Assembly (NCBI RefSeq): GCF_034702125.1
Contig: NC_085857.1
Span: 57,300,426-57,364,425 of the forward strand
Direction: 5' to 3'
Source: Engraulis encrasicolus
Lineage: Eukaryota > Chordata > Actinopteri > Clupeiformes > Engraulidae
Length of the DNA: 64,000 nt
Below the pieces are notes generated by a model. That model was given only the letters and a program-made list of their open reading frames with translations. It had not been told where the DNA came from and searched no databases. This document shows positions 10,641-23,375 of this stretch, in pieces (position 1 is the first letter of the stretch; every line of letters begins with the position of its first letter). Position numbers and translations under genes: made by a program.

Positions 10641-12107
10641 GCCCAGTCAAATGTTTTGACTTTCTAAGCTCCATGAGCTTCATGGAAGGGGCAAAACGTA
10701 GGTACCCAATACTGATGGGCACACTCACAGAATTCTAGAAGACACACAAGGGAAACAACAATGTGCAGCCACAGATACAACTGCACCTTCACACAAATTC
10801 ACACAGACACAGACACTGACAGAGGGAATCATATGGGGAAACACATAGTCCACTCCGGGGGGCTTACAAACTGTTTAACACATTGATTCCAAAGTCAGGT
10901 AAAAATATGTCTCCAAAAACGTAAAAATGCGTGTTTACAGTTTTTTGTTATGGATTCTGAATCTACACATTCTAATGCCCATTTTGTGTGATTTTCGTAA
11001 TTATGTGATGAACAGAACAGACATAGATCATGAAAACACCTACAAAGTCAAAACTCTTAAAAAGATTTGAACTTGGATATTTCATCATCTGTGCATTTCA
11101 TCACACACAGTATGAGTTTATTACAGCGAATCAAACCACTTCCTGATCACTTCACGTCACATCAAATCTCCTGTGCCAAAGTTACTTCCAAGAGAATCAA
11201 AACCTGTCAGTCCTGTCAGTGCCTATCCTAAATATATGCCTATGGAAGGACAAGGAGCTTTTCTGTCAGCAAGATGGGTGTAAAATGGAAGGTTGTAATG
11301 AAAAACAGCATACAACACAGCAGTAGGAAGTAATTTTGGGTGAGTACTTTGGCGTGTCTGCTTTTTTTCTACACACAGAACGAAAGCTACGGTGAAGTGA
11401 CATTAGCTCTTCAGATGATGTTGCTCTGAACATTAGCAGGTCCAGGTGGGTTTTTTCTTCATCAAAATAGTTAACATGGAAGCTAATGGACTTGGTCTTC
11501 GGGCGTGAAAATACATTTAGATCCTCAATTTAAACTCGGAGAGTCGAAGAGCGCACCCGTGACAAAAAAAGGCTTTTTCTCCGTTCGAATGGGGGAAAAC
11601 GCTATTTTTAACTAAAGTAACTCGTTGAATAACTTCGGAATGGAGGAAGGTAGCAGCATACCGTTTTCACAAATAGAAAGCTGAGATTCTGAGCTTCCGA
11701 TCAAGCCCTGGCATGTGTCCAAGACAAAATATTCGGTGGCTGTTCAGAAAATTACAAAGAATAATGAAACTGGCTGGGAGTCTAGAGATAAAATCCCAAA
11801 TAACGCCTGGGATTCAATGTGTTAGATAAGTATTAAATTATGTTTGGAAGTCAGAGGTGTGCTCAGTCCCTTTAGAAAGATGAAAAAAGTATTCTTGTGG
11901 GTGCTCTTTGGTTCAAGGTTCAATGTCAAAAAAGTTGCTTGAAAAGAAAAAAAACTTTTCTTCACCAAGGCACTCGTGGGCAATTTTAAAAGTCCTTAAA
12001 GGACATGTCATAATAATAAAGACATTTTTAACTATACTTTTTGGAGTGCCTTGGTGAAGTATTAAATTATATTTGTTCATAAAATAAATAAATATAATAC
12101 TTATCTA
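10641..12107. other. Intronic stretch without recognised genes
   Basis: No exon is supported on either strand. A small inverted repeat (CTTCACCAAGGCACTC near 11960 and GAGTGCCTTGGTGAAG near 12043) could form a hairpin around a TGTCATAATAATAAAGAC spacer and may be a short MITE. Otherwise I see nothing recognisable. Confidence 0.4.
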
Positions 12108-12450
12108 CAGCCATTGCAAAAAGTTTTGTCGCCTATCCATCTGTTTGGAACAACAGCCTTTCAATTAATCAATTAATCTTTCAATTAATCACTTCGCTTC
12201 CGAAGTCACTCAAATGAAAGCTACAACCCTCCCAAATGAAGTTTTATGTACAAAAATAAATGTCATGCACCAAAGGAAGATTGACCATTTAATGAACGCA
12301 GAAAGGGCAGATTTTCACAAGACAAAAGTGTTGTCGCCTATCGAACACAATGTGAAAATGAGCAGATAAGTTACTTCAAAACACTTCAACTACTGAAAAT
12401 ATATTGGCATACATTTTTGTAAATTGACATTGAGAATGTTTAATAAGGGT
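12108..12450. repeat. Interspersed repeat, copy 1 of 2
   Basis: The segment containing AAGTTTTGTCGCCTATCCAT and TGTTTGGAACAACAGC matches 48712-48930 nearly base for base over about 220 positions, including ACCCTCCCAAATGAAG and ATGTCATGCACCAAAGGAAG. A short tandem ATTAATC repeat has expanded in this copy. It is probably a DNA transposon, but I could not delimit both ends or identify a transposase. Confidence 0.7.
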
Positions 12451-12974
12451 CATGATCATATGCTGTATATTTTGCGAAAGGTTTTAACTTGCCACACCCA
12501 ATCCACTTTCTCTGTGTGATCAAGAAACACCTCAGGAGGTCTGGCCAAAGGTGCTAGGTCTACCTGGAGACAATGGAAGCCCCCACAGCTTGGAGACAGA
12601 TGGGGGATGGTTACTCGCTACTACAAAAAAGGCAGATACACTAGGGAACGACAGAATTATCTTGACTGTTGCTGTTAGGAAGAGGTCACAGGAGAACAGA
12701 ATGCAAAAATGCTTTAATCATTTGTAACTTCATGCCAGATGCTTTGGATAAATAAACCCGCTAAAATCAAGAATTGGACACCATGCTCTCTGACTCTTTA
12801 AAAAGAACACACTGGATTCTAGCCAACATATAGTAAGTTTGGAAAATGATTTGGAAATGGGTTTACAACGTTTGGAACAAAATGGCTGAAATCCAACACT
12901 ACGTAGATCAGGTGTCATAGGCTAGGCCCACTGCGTGTCATAACGCATGAACTTGCCAGTCTGCTGCTGCTTAC
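12451..12974. other. Start of the intron below the 13250 acidic exon, no feature
   Basis: No exon is supported. The donor of the acidic exon opens this intron at 12974. The plus strand around 12520-12720 has a loosely protein-like, transposase-flavoured reading, but stops interrupt it and I cannot assign it. Confidence 0.3.
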
Positions 12975-13250
12975 CGTTTAGAGAACTTTCGTCGTCATCC
13001 TGCATCTCTACTTCCTTCACGCTCGTCTCCCACGAGCCCTCTGAATCATCCGAACTGCTGGACACTGATGAAGGCGGATGAAACTCTTCCTCCTCCTCTT
13101 CTTCATCCTCCGTTTCTGATCCTGCAGAAGAGTCCTTCTCGTATCCACAGTCCTCATCTTCCTCCAGCTTGACTTCTATATTCGCCGGTTGACTTGGTGA
13201 TCCGATTTCAGATGGATTTTCTGAGAAAACAGTAGAAAATCCAGCATTAG
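12975..13250 (-). CDS. Acidic zinc-finger-gene exon with its 5' end replaced by a LINE
   Basis: Homologous to the 1795-2143 exon: it shares EIGSPSQ-ANIEVK, GSWETSVK and EMQDDDESSLNG, and ends in the same donor, AACG|GTAAGC, with the GT at 12974-12973. Acidic stretches are prominent (EEDEDCGYEK, ETEDEEEEEEEF), and V-K-L-E-E-D-E-D is an extended SUMO consensus. Homology to the paralogue stops near 13250, exactly where an antisense LINE begins. The initiating Met and roughly 20 following codons of the paralogue are missing. The open frame continues into LINE sequence (to a TTG at 13323) and reaches an in-frame TGA with no ATG. The only downstream in-frame ATG in the exon is near its end (MQDDDESS). 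Either the gene now starts there or upstream of a new splice, or it has lost normal initiation. Downstream exons Z2 and Z1 remain open. Confidence 0.65.
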
Positions 13251-13655
13251 CTCTCAAGTCTGGGGACAAGGAGGCCCTCAAGTCTGCCAGGGCCAACTTG
13301 CACCGGAGCTTGAGAGCAGCCAAGCGTGCATATGGACAAAAAAATCAACTCACACTTTACAGACACAAAGAACCCAAGACGCCTGTGTCAAGGCATCCAG
13401 TCAGTCACAGACTACAAACCCCCCCACCATGTGAGGACAACACAGACTTCCTCAACTGACGTAACAACTTGAAGAAAATAGCATCACAACACCCACAAAA
13501 ACCCCTGTAAACCCAGATAGCACAACACTTCAACTGTACCCAGCAGACGTGAGGAAGACCCTACTCCAGGTGAACCCCTGGAAAGCTGCAGGGCCAGACA
13601 GCATACCGAACGCGAGCTCATAGACTGTACAGACTCACTCACTGACGTCCTTACA

Positions 13656-13658
<3 letters not shown>
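13251..13658 (+). mobile_element. Non-LTR retrotransposon (jockey/CR1/L2-like LINE) fragment
   Basis: Plus-strand translation gives pieces typical of fish LINE ORF2 just before and at the start of the reverse transcriptase: SGDKEALKSARANLHRSLRA, AKRAYGQKINSHFTDT and, after frame breaks, DVRKTLLQVNPWKAAGPDSI. Internal deletions and frameshifts make it dead. The left end abuts the acidic zinc-finger exon and the right end runs into a GT microsatellite. Confidence 0.8.
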
Positions 13659-14212
<554 letters not shown>

Positions 14213-14254
14213 CACACATTCTATGGATGCTTTTTGCGGTATTCATCGAGTGCA

Positions 14255-14375
14255 GTGGGGAAGCCTAGTAGTGGGGAAGCCTAGTAGTGGGGAAGCCTAG
14301 TAGTGGTTGCCAAACTGGGGGTCGGGACCCCTCGGGGGTCATGGAGGTACTGTTAGGGAACCACTAACCTATAAT
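14255..14375. repeat. 16-bp tandem repeat joined to a hAT-like terminus
   Basis: GTGGGGAAGCCTAGTA is repeated three times exactly (14255-14302). It runs into GTGGTTGCCAAACTGGGG and GGGACCCC words, which resemble the terminal region of the hAT-like element at 49356-49654 and the fragment near 42700. The right end of the element was not found. Confidence 0.6.
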
Positions 14376-15250
14376 ATGATAGCCTACATAGTAGTGTATA
14401 TGGTTGAACAGTTTTATAACTATCAAAACTTTGTATATCAAGCTTCTTTATAAAAAGGAGTTGTGGAAATTGTGTAAGTAATTAATTTGACTGATCGAAT
14501 AATTGACCCCTTTAGAGTTTGTAAACAGATATGACATCATTTGGCTGCGTGCGCATCGTTGTATCAGAATCGACCATGCACTGTTCACTTGTACAGAAAC
14601 TCGACAGGTGTTTTTTTTTCCCGAAATAAGATAACAGATGGTCATGCTAACTTCAGAAATGCAGTAGGCACCACAGACACGGGCATTCCTGACGATGTCC
14701 TCAGTCCAGTCAGTAGTTTAAAGTCTTGTAACAACAAACATCTCCTATGCTTCTGGAACAGCCTCTTCCCTCTCAAAATAACATACCGGTAACAAGTGTA
14801 CTTTTCAGAATCTCTATTTTTTTATCAACGTACACGCTTCCGAACACGCTGTCTGTTTGCGTGTCTGTGTTCACCTTGTCCTCCTTGTAAGCATCTGCTA
14901 AATGTAATGTAATGTAATGAAATGATCTTTTATGTAATGTGTGTCTTTCTGCCACCATCGCCAGTAGGCTTCTGCAGTTAACTACAGGACGCAGTGGAGT
15001 GGTACTCTGCACCTTAGAGGTCATGGGTAAAATAGCCTGTGGTTTAAAATTCTAAAAGTTAAAATTCCTCTGTGTGTCTCTGTACCTCTCTGTCTGTGAG
15101 ATAGAGACCTGTTGTTGTTGTCGTTGTCATTTGCAGTTGATGCTGACAGGGTTATTTCATTCAGGCTTCATTTCAACAAAGACGCTTTTGCACACCTCTG
15201 TAGTTGGGCAGGTGTGTAGCCTAATAGGATATTATCGCAGTGGGGTTGAC
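14376..15250. other. Intergenic, LINE/SINE tail and diffuse repeats
   Basis: No exon is supported. AGCATCTGCTAAATG followed by TAATG repeats at about 14888-14920 is the usual 3' tail of a fish LINE or SINE on the plus strand. GTTTGTAAACAGATATGACAT at about 14519 recurs near 5199, pointing to a shared old repeat. Confidence 0.45.
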
Positions 15251-15390
15251 ATTCAAGTGTAAAGAAATCCTGCACACAGTCCATTCCACCAACAAACTTT
15301 AATCCCACGTTTCGGTCATCCGACCTTCTTCAGGTCTTCAGGTTTGTTGGTGGAATGGACAGTGTGCAGGATTTCTTTACACTTGAATTT
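15251..15390. repeat. Hairpin repeat with 46-bp arms
   Basis: The arm at 15251-15296 (starting ATTCAAGTGTAAAGAAATCC) is almost perfectly complementary to 15343-15390. The loop is about 45 bases and contains CCCACGTTTCGGTCATCCGA. This is a small foldback or MITE; no target duplication is clear. Confidence 0.75.
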
Positions 15391-15536
15391 CAGGCTTCAT
15401 TAAAATGTGAAAAGGTCTTGATGGAAGCAAATATTACATTGGCACTTTACATTCTGTAACACATGAATTCATTCTAAATGCATACCAAAAAAACAACTTG
15501 CCTCATTTTTCAATTGAGCGCACTATACACAACCAA

Positions 15537-15680
15537 CCAGGGCTGGAGCTTTAGGCGGGGCAAACAGGGCATTTCCTGCGTTGGTGGTGGGGGCCCTATT
15601 ATAACCTTGGCTGTATTGGGGGCCCCATCAGTGTTTTACCCCGTGGCCCTGTGTGCATTTGTTCTGCCACTGAAACCATC
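15537..15680. repeat. Interspersed repeat shared with 23740-23895
   Basis: Both copies read through a GGGGCAAA or GGAGCAAG start, a GGGGGCCCTATTAT-like or GGTGGCCCTATTAT block, a CATCAGT-TTTT-CCC stretch and a final TTCTGCCACTGA. The order is the same in both. The family is unknown; there is no coding potential. Confidence 0.6.
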
Positions 15681-16152
15681 CCTCCTTTATCACTGGTGTA
15701 AACTCTGCAGCGGCTGCCAGACACATAGTATGTACAGTATTCCTGTAGAGCCGTGCCTCTCAACCTTTTATGGACAAACGCCCCTCTTGACCTCATCAAA
15801 AGCCTGCAAAGGCTGACCCCCCCTCCTCCCTTAGTATTGAAAATGTAAAATAGGCCTAAATGAATTCCCTACAATGGCAACAATATCACCCCATCACATT
15901 TATCATGCACACGGCAGTGGTCAAGACTGTATGGTATTGTGGTATCTCACTGGACCTATGTGTTAGGTACTTAATCGTGTGTACTCATTCTGCTGCTTGT
16001 GTTATCATTTTCTTTTCATGCCATCTCTGTGTGTCTGTTGTCCCACTGGACCCATGCCCTCTTGTGGCCATTTTTGGTATTTCCCCCCTTCCTGGTTTCC
16101 TCAACAAGACCCACGATGATGTTGTGGTCTTTGCTGTTGGCTCAGTTGGATA
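15681..16152. other. Intergenic, nothing recognised
   Basis: No exon, RNA gene or delimitable transposon is visible. Plus-strand open frames of 60-116 codons here are low-complexity and hydrophobic, with no supporting splice or start context. Confidence 0.35.
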
Positions 16153-16297
16153 TCATCACAGCCCCCTCCTGCATCTATTAATCATCACAGCCCCCTCCTG
16201 CATCTATTAATCACCACAGCCCCCTCCTGTATCTATTAATCACCACAGCCCCCTCCTGTATCTATTAATCATCACAGCCCCCTCCTGCATCTATTTG
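16153..16297. repeat. 29-bp minisatellite, 5 copies
   Basis: The unit TCATCACAGCCCCCTCCTG followed by CATCTATTAA repeats five times with single-base variants (ATC/ACC, GCAT/GTAT). Confidence 0.92.
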
Positions 16298-16366
16298 GTT
16301 GAAAAATGTTGTGTTTTTATATCCGGTTTTTAGTTTAGAGAAAGTCACATTCACCCTGTGACACTA

Positions 16367-17754
16367 GGGTCATTTCACGTGAAATCAGACACTTTGGGAC
16401 CCGACCGACACTGATTTCAATTATACTTGGTGTGCCTTTTTAGTAGCAAGGTAGCACCCCAGAACTGCATTGGTTTGAATCTGACACTAATATTAAGGGA
16501 GAAACAGACTAGGAAAGGTTCACATGTGAAGGTAGGACACTATACATTCAGACTTGATTATATCAGTCAGTGTTAGTCACAAAAAGCTGTCTGTGGTGTT
16601 GTTTGAAAGCTCTTTTCTGGATCTACAAATTACACAACAGAATGGAAAACAATAACCCTCAGAATATGAATCAATATGATCAATTGAAAAATTAAAAATT
16701 GAATATCTAAAAAACGTATATTTTAAAATGGCCAGTTCCTTGTCTAAACGTAGCGTGCAATGTCATGAACAACACCTGAAATGATGGTGTTTGGTTCTTC
16801 ATTCATTTCAGAGATAATGGGACTCAAAAATATTGCATCATACAGATCACCTATAATAATATAGTAATACCAGAATAATGTCACATGACAGCATGTCTAT
16901 CGGAATATGTGAAGGATGGAGATGGTCCATTAGGATGCAAGAAGTTCAGTTTCACCTTTCCAGTGCTCGGCATACATTCCTCAACACATGCCAGCCACTA
17001 GTTGACATCATATACAGCTACAACATACCCTTTGATGCTTGAACATTTTTAAAAAAAATCCTTTTCTGAGCTTATTCTGTCAACCCTGCCTTCTCGGAGT
17101 GCTGAAAATGGCCTAGCTTCCACTGTGTCCATTGACAATGGGCAGAAGCTGTGTAGTTTTTGAGTACCTGGAATAGGGACCAACGCGAGTGCAGGGCCCA
17201 CCAGGGAAATGCCTGCTATGCCAGATGGCCAGTCCAGTCCTGTCCCTGACACTACTCTATTACTACTTCATTACAACTCATTTCAACCTTTATGTCCCAT
17301 TATCTCTGAAATGAATAAAGAACCAAACACTCCATTTTCAGGTGTTGTATACAGTATGACCTTAAAGGCTATGTTTAGACAAGAAACCGGCCATTTAAAA
17401 ATATAAGGTTTTTTTATATTCAATTTTTACATTTTCAATGTATCATTATTCATCTTCTGAAGGTTGTTGTGTTCCATGCTGTTTGTGTAATTTGTAGAGC
17501 CAGAAAAAAGGTTTCAAACAACACCTCAGACATCTTTTTGTGACTTACACTGACTGATATAATCAAGGCTGAATGTATAGTGTCCTACCCTCATATGTAA
17601 ACCTTTGCTAGTCTGTTTCTCCCTTAATATTGGTGTCATATTCACACAAATGCAATTCTGGGGTGCTACCTTGCTTCTAAACAGGCACAGCAAGTATGAT
17701 TGAAATCTGTGTCGGGCGGGGCCCCAAAGTGTCTGATTTCACGTGAAATGACCC
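16367..17754. mobile_element. Long-terminal-inverted-repeat element, copy 1
   Basis: The left arm (about 16367-16735) begins GGGTCATTTCACGTGAAATC. The right arm (about 17385-17754) ends with its reverse complement. Arms of about 365 bp share blocks such as CAGACACTTTGGG, GCAAGGTAGCACCCCAGAA and ATTATATCAGTCAGTGT. The 650-bp centre carries an antisense (minus) reading frame, about 17252 to 16900, related to the one in copy 2 at 55655-56827. No transposase is recognised. A clear target duplication was not found. It is unlike typical MITEs in having very long arms and conserved passenger sequence. Confidence 0.85.
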
Positions 17755-19375
<1,621 letters not shown>

Positions 19376-21279
19376 CTACAGGTTGGTGTAGGTGTGGGAC
19401 TGATTTTTCTGTTCTCCAGTATGGCTTTTCTGGTGACGTTTTAGAGTACGCAAATCTGCAAAGGCCTTTCCACATGAGGTGCACTGGTACGGTTTTTCTC
19501 CAGTGTGGACCAACAGATGCCTCTTAAGTTGATAACTCTCTGTAAAAGCCTTTTCACATGTGCTGCACTTATGTCGCTTTTCTTCCATATGAATTTTCTT
19601 GTGCTTTGAGGCAGAGTCATACGCGAGGGTCTTTCCACATATTTTACAATTATACTGCTTTCCAGCATGAATTCTTCTAAGATGTTGCCTCATTGCGTAT
19701 ACTTGACCAAACGCCTTCCCACAAGTAGGACACACATGCTGCTGTCCTACTGAGTGGGTTCTCTTGTGTTTATATAGAGCACTGCTGTTTTGAAATGCCT
19801 TTCCACATGTCAAACACTTATACGACTTTTCTCTAGAATGCGCTCGCTGGTGCATGATGAGGTGGCTCTTTTGAGCAAAAGTCTTTTCGCAGATTGTACA
19901 CTGATATGGCCTTTCACCAGAATGAGTTTTTAGATGCCGAATGAAATTATTCTTATGATTAAATGACTTTCCACATGTAGCACAGAGATACATGTATGGA
20001 TTTCCTTTAGCGTGCCTTCTCATGTGATACTCCAGAGAATGTTTTTGTGCAAATGTTTTTCCACATCTGCTGCACTGATATGGTCTTTCTCCAGTATGAA
20101 TGTTCTGATGGTCCCTCAACCTTTCTGCTCCTGCACAGCCCTTACCACAAGTAGGACAGATATGCTGCGCTTTCAAAGTGTGGAGTTTATTGTGTGCTTG
20201 TAGATTGCCGTAGTGTGCAAAGGGTTTTCCACAAGTTGTACACTCAAATGGCTTTCCGCCATGAGTTTGCTGATGCTTGGTGAGCCCCTGGTGTCGAGTG
20301 AAACCTTTTCCACATACCGTGCACTTATATGGTGTTTCCCCAGAATGACTCAGTTTGTGCGCAATGAGACTACGCTTATGAATAAAAGCCTGTCCACATA
20401 AGTCACACAGATATTGCTTTCCTTCAGTGTGGATGCTAAGGTGAGTTTTGAGTTGACTTTTGTCTGCAAACGCTTTTCCACAAACGATACACTGGTGCGG
20501 CTTTTCTCCAGTGTGGGTTTTCTCGTGTCTCTCCAGGTGGCTTTGTCGCGCAAAGTCTTTTCCACAAGTAGTGCACGAGTATGGCTTTACTCCAGTGTGA
20601 ACGCTCTGATGTCTCCGGACATCTTTTAGTAAAGTAAAGGCCTTTCCACATGTACTACACTGGTGTGGCTTTTCTCCCGTATGGGTTCTCTGGTGGCTCT
20701 CCAGTGAACTTGAGTTGGCAAAGACTTTTCCACATGCAGGACATACATGCTGTGTTTTTGCAGTGTGGATTTTCTTGTGCCTACTTAGAGAGTTCAGTCT
20801 TGCAAAGGTCTTTCCACAGACAGCACAATGATGTGGCTTTCCCCCAGAATCAACTTGCTTGGTACACTGATGCTGCCTTTCACCAGAATCAGTTGGCTGC
20901 TGAATTCTGAGGTGGGCTCGTTGGTGCTTCAGGAAATGGTCCTTTCGGCTAAACGTTTTTCCACATGACTCGCACTGGTATGGTTTTTCTCCAGTGTGCG
21001 TCCTCTCGTGTCTCTTAAAATCCCGTTGGCGTCTAAAAGACATTTCACATTGTGGACACTGATACGGCTTTTCTCCAGTGTGGGCTCCTTGGTGTTGAAT
21101 GAGATTTGCGTCTTCAGTAAAACTCTTTCCACTTGTGCTGCTTTGGTTAGGATTTTTTCTGAGATGAACAATCTGGTCTTCTCTCCGAGTAAGGCCTTTT
21201 GGTGTGGAAAACTTTTTTGCTTTTCTTTTGGTTGCAGGTTTCCGTTTTCTGGTTAATGGATTCCATTCAGCATCACCAC
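19376..21279 (-). CDS. C2H2 zinc-finger terminal exon Z3 (19 fingers)
   Basis: The acceptor TCTCGTTGCAG| has its AG at 21281-21280; (G)GT GGT GAT GCT GAA gives G-G-D-A-E in the common phase. The ATG-like start further upstream lies in the intron and is not used. A basic leader (RKRKPATKRKAKK) and one dead finger lacking both cysteines (SSTSGKSF) come first, then 19 fingers. The linker between fingers 2 and 3 is extended. Finger 16 has H-x4-H spacing (HLRRIH). Finger 17 is short by one residue (CKICGKTLAYDSASKH), as in Z1, Z4 and Z5. The exon ends QSHTYTNL-stop, like Z4 and Z5 (SHTYTDL), so these are the same kind of terminal exon. No acidic first exon is visible within several kilobases upstream. 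It is expected to be a nuclear DNA-binding factor. Confidence 0.88.
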
Positions 21280-21292
21280 CTGCAACGAGACA

Positions 21293-21400
21293 GAGCGTCT
21301 TAACTAAATAATAAGTCACACACGCAACCCAACCCAACCCATGTCTTTACTAAATAATGTCACTCACACAACCCAACCCAACCCATGTCTTTTTTTTATC
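21293..21400. repeat. Two-copy tandem repeat in the intron above Z3
   Basis: ACTAAATAATAAGTCACACA and ACTAAATAATGTCACTCACA each lead into ACAACCCAACCCAACCCATG or CGCAACCCAACCCAACCCAT, about 45 bp apart. The TACTAAATAA or AACTAAATAA word just upstream of the acceptor recurs above Z2, Z4 and Z5. Confidence 0.75.
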
Positions 21401-21644
21401 TTTTACACAAATGAGTTTTCATCAGGCTTTTTCAGCCACTGATGAAGGGCACTGTGTTTAAACATAAACACACGTGCACATACACACACCCCTCTCAACA
21501 CGCCAAACATATTTCTTACGTCAACGCAAAACAACCCAGTTTTAATTACAATGAATAAGACATGAAAGGAAAGAACCTTTTTAAGTATTTACAATTTCAC
21601 ATCTCTCATTAACTTTTGACAGTGAACAGTTTGCCTCATTGGTC
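21401..21644. other. Presumed intron, left flank of the TTAA MITE
   Basis: No exon. The last 100 bases are paralogous to 4990-5093. Confidence 0.4.
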
Positions 21645-21995
21645 TTAAAGGGACACTGTGCAGGAAATGGTCAAAAAGGGTACTGCAACTATGCTGCTCA
21701 TTGAAACTGGGCTGCCAATTGCCAAATTTGATCTTTACATCAAAGTTTTTAAGTAATAAACAAATATTTTCTAGTATGGTCCAAGTAGAGTCATTTTTGC
21801 ATTTTTGGAAATTCAAAATGGCGGACCATGGAAAAGATCCCCCTTTTCATGTATGAAAAGGGCAATTTTCTCAGTCATAATGAATATTTAGAATTTGATG
21901 GTGGTGATAAGTATTCATGAAAAAGTAACATTAGTGAATGGGCAGCATGAATTCTGGAAATAAACAACTAAAAATCTCACACAGTGTCCCTTTAA
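21645..21995. mobile_element. TTAA-site MITE (piggyBac-like)
   Basis: Termini TTAAAGGGACACTGTG and CACAGTGTCCCTTTAA are perfect inverted repeats. The paralogous locus at 4990-5110 has a single TTAA at this position, so insertion duplicated TTAA, the signature of the piggyBac superfamily. At 351 bp it has no coding capacity. A decayed second copy lies at 4411-4640. Confidence 0.88.
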
Positions 21996-22019
21996 GGACA
22001 TTGTAATGATAAGACAACA

Positions 22020-22314
22020 ATCTTATGTACCGTACTGGCCCGACAGGCTTTTTTCCCCTAATAATACGCCTAAACAGGAGGGGTCGTCTTATTTTCGCGT
22101 ACTAGACAAAATACCACATTAAACTTCATTTCACAATGAGTGTTTGGACTTATAATAACAACAAACTATGAATCAGCCACCGTCCCTCACAACAAAAATA
22201 AAAATGGAGAAGACAAGAGACTGTCTTGAACAAAAGTAGTTTGAAATCTGGACACAGCCACAAAATATCTCACTGAGTGCAATGTATGGTGGTGGAGAGC
22301 ACAAAAAGAGCGTC
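22020..22314. mobile_element. Older transposon split by the TTAA element at 22315
   Basis: GTACTGGCCCGACAGGC, then GGGTCGTCTTATTTTCGCGT, looks like the end of an interspersed DNA element. GTGGAGAGCACAAAAAGAGC and, after the insertion, GAATGCTAATAGCCAAAG (23376 onward to about 23660) appear to be its continuation with protein-like but broken frames. Superfamily is uncertain. Confidence 0.35.
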
Positions 22315-23375
22315 TTAACCCTGTGAAACCTGAACCATGACAGCAATGAGAGAAAATTCTATTTTTTTGGAATTTGCTTCAATGTTGGTCCCTTATAAGA
22401 AATGTAAAAAAAAATAATCAAAATTTTGTTAAGGTCACTGAGATATTTAATGCATCATATATGATGCATCAGGCTTTTAATGAATGAAAATTACAATTTC
22501 GTGACCATTGAAAAATGACTTTTAATGCATTTACAACTTTTTTTTTTATTTAAAAAAGTTGTCAGACAATTTAATTTGAGGATTATCTTTAAATATTTAG
22601 TGAGATCCTGCCATTTTTTTTAAGCCTATCCTTGTTTTAGCAGGACCATATTTTACATTTCTCACAGCCTGGTTGGGTAATTTTTTAAAATCTATGTAAA
22701 AACATAGCTGATCGAATGCTTAACAACCTATTTATGAGTGTAATATAGATCATTATTCTTTTTTTATGTGTAATTTGAATATATGGGTCCATTACTACAA
22801 TTGGACCATTTCTCCATTCACTTCAATGCAATTTTTACGAGATCATAATTTCTACATTTTGCATTACATTTTCAAAATTGCAAGTAAAACGTGTTTCTTA
22901 AGGCAATATCTTTGTCTTGAAGTAAAACAACTTGTGTGTTTTGTTAAACGATCGTCGTGGTATGCTTTGTAAGTTTCCCTATGGAGCAAATGCATTGATG
23001 GCTGACTTCCTGCCACCGCCGGATGGTGCTTATGTTTCATCAGTTTTAGCACGATCTCTCTGCAACACGGTGTAAAAATGTAAACTCTTCCTTGAGTAAT
23101 TGCACAAAGCAGGTGTTCAAATTAAAGGATGTAGAGTTATATTTCGGAAATTTGTACACAAACCTTTTGCAATTTGTCGATATCTCAGCGTCGGTCAGGG
23201 AAACCGGCATTTTTCGCCGAGCTGTGATCAACTTGTTGTGGCGGTTTCCATGTACTGCAGGACGTTTGGAAATGACACGCAGGGTGTTTTTGAGATGGAT
23301 TTTTTTTTGTGTCAGCGTGGAGAGGGCTTTGAATTTGATGCATCATAGATGATGCATCCGGCGCGATAGGGTTAA
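22315..23375. mobile_element. TTAA-bounded DNA element
   Basis: TTAACCCTGTGAAACCTG at the left and GCGCGATAGGGTTAA at the right give TTAA target duplications with a TTAACCCT/AGGGTTAA inverted end. Two TGATGCATC-type palindromic words occur inside (about 22450-22470 and 23337-23358). No transposase frame was recognised in 1.06 kb. It is probably a piggyBac-like non-autonomous element. Confidence 0.65.
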
